Below, in pieces: positions 63,492-64,000 of a DNA stretch of 64,000 bases. The notes beneath the pieces were generated by a model that searched no databases, had not been told where the DNA came from, and was given only the letters and a program-made list of their open reading frames with translations. The stretch spans positions 1,178,001 through 1,242,000 of the forward strand of contig CBDBEL010000004.1 in assembly GCA_965204415.1 (NCBI GenBank), written 5' to 3'. A program made the translations under genes and the position numbers. The DNA comes from Aldehydirespirator sp965204415. GTDB lineage: Bacteria; Actinomycetota; Acidimicrobiia; Acidimicrobiales; Aldehydirespiratoraceae. Each line of letters begins with the position of its first letter. Position 1 is the stretch's first letter.

Positions 63492-64000
63492 ATGCGGACC
63501 GAACTCGACCCTGACCTGCTGCCCCTGACCCTTCTGGAGCTGTTCCGGATCAAGCAGGGCGAGATGGTCTCGGCCATGATGCACCTGGGCACCCGCTTGG
63601 GCCTGTGGGAGGCGCTCCGGGAGTCGGAGCCCTGCACGAGCGTCGAGCTGGCCGAGGCGACCGGCCTCAAGGAGAGATGGGTGCGGGAGTGGCTGCATGG
63701 CATGGCCGCGACGGAGCTTGTGCAGCACGACGATGGCCGCTTCGCGCTGACGCCCGAGGCTCGGGTCGCGTTGACCGACCGCGACCATTGGTCCTACATG
63801 CCCGGAGTGTTCGGCCCCCCGATGACCCACACCGAGATCGAGCGCACCGCCCAGGCGTTCCGGACCGGGCTGGGCATGACCTGGGCCGAACACGGCGACC
63901 ACGCCTGCCACATGCAGTGCTCGATGTCGGCGGCCCGCCAGGAGAGCTTCCTGGTGCCGGTGGTCCTGGCCGCCTTCGAGGGAGCCGCCGACCGGCTGCG
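63492..64000 (+). CDS. SAM-dependent methyltransferase with N-terminal winged helix, partial
   Basis: The first 169 residues are visible. The N-terminal part (GEMVSAMMHLGTRLGLWEAL, ELAEATGLKERWVREWLHGMAA, DDGRFALTPEARVAL) is the winged-helix dimerisation domain found in class I methyltransferases of the Rv2258c type. The SAM-binding GxG motif would follow beyond the window. It starts 5 bases after the hydrolase stop, so the pair is an operon. Confidence 0.75.
   Translation, partial: MRTELDPDLLPLTLLELFRIKQGEMVSAMMHLGTRLGLWEALRESEPCTSVELAEATGLKERWVREWLHGMAATELVQHDDGRFALTPEARVALTDRDHWSYMPGVFGPPMTHTEIERTAQAFRTGLGMTWAEHGDHACHMQCSMSAARQESFLVPVVLAAFEGAADRL

Overview
The window comes from a very GC-rich bacterial chromosome. 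Gene content and order point to an actinobacterium, most likely class Acidimicrobiia (inference; no rRNA is present). The right half keeps the classical order tig-clpP-clpX-folC-ndk-mreB-mreC-mreD-mrdA-rodA-(radical SAM)-(DUF2344)-rne-rplU-rpmA-obgE-proB, all on the minus strand. The same series continues further left as proA, nadD, a LytR_C-type protein and rsfS, now interrupted by insertions.

Layout from left to right. 1-4.8 kb: a truncated UvrD-like helicase, a degenerate dihydropteroate-synthase-like gene beside a glucosyl-3-phosphoglycerate synthase, and a DUF2510 membrane protein. 4.9-5.5 kb: two decayed, partly duplicated copies of a pterin carbinolamine dehydratase gene. 5.6-17.3 kb: a SUF iron-sulfur assembly cluster (sufB, sufD, Rieske ferredoxin, sufC) that carries a 6-kb alpha-2-macroglobulin lipoprotein gene between sufB and sufD, preceded by a gamma-carbonic anhydrase and a flavin reductase. 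17.4-19.5 kb: a thioredoxin-domain protein followed by a UGSC-family selenoprotein whose in-frame TGA is followed by a SECIS-like hairpin. 19.5-34.7 kb: small unknowns, class I fumarase, rsfS, nadD, a sigma factor with DAHP synthase, a MoxR/VWA pair, proA, murJ and pspA.

34.76-42.64 kb is a mobile island set exactly at the 3' end of proB and bounded by a 32-base direct repeat. It holds an IS21 element and a minus-strand gene set: an AAA15 (OLD-like) ATPase, a frameshifted DUF3226/TOPRIM-like gene, a nitrilase-fold protein and a UG/Abi-type reverse transcriptase. This resembles an antiphage module in which reverse transcriptase and nitrilase are separate proteins.

42.6-62.2 kb is conserved housekeeping: proline synthesis, ribosome assembly, RNase E/G, the rod-shape cell wall machinery, folate, and ClpXP with trigger factor, ending at tRNA-Gly. 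The last 2 kb hold a metallo-beta-lactamase-fold hydrolase and the start of a methyltransferase.

A family of intergenic repeats of roughly 70-140 bases occurs eight times across the window, often starting exactly at the stop codon of a gene.
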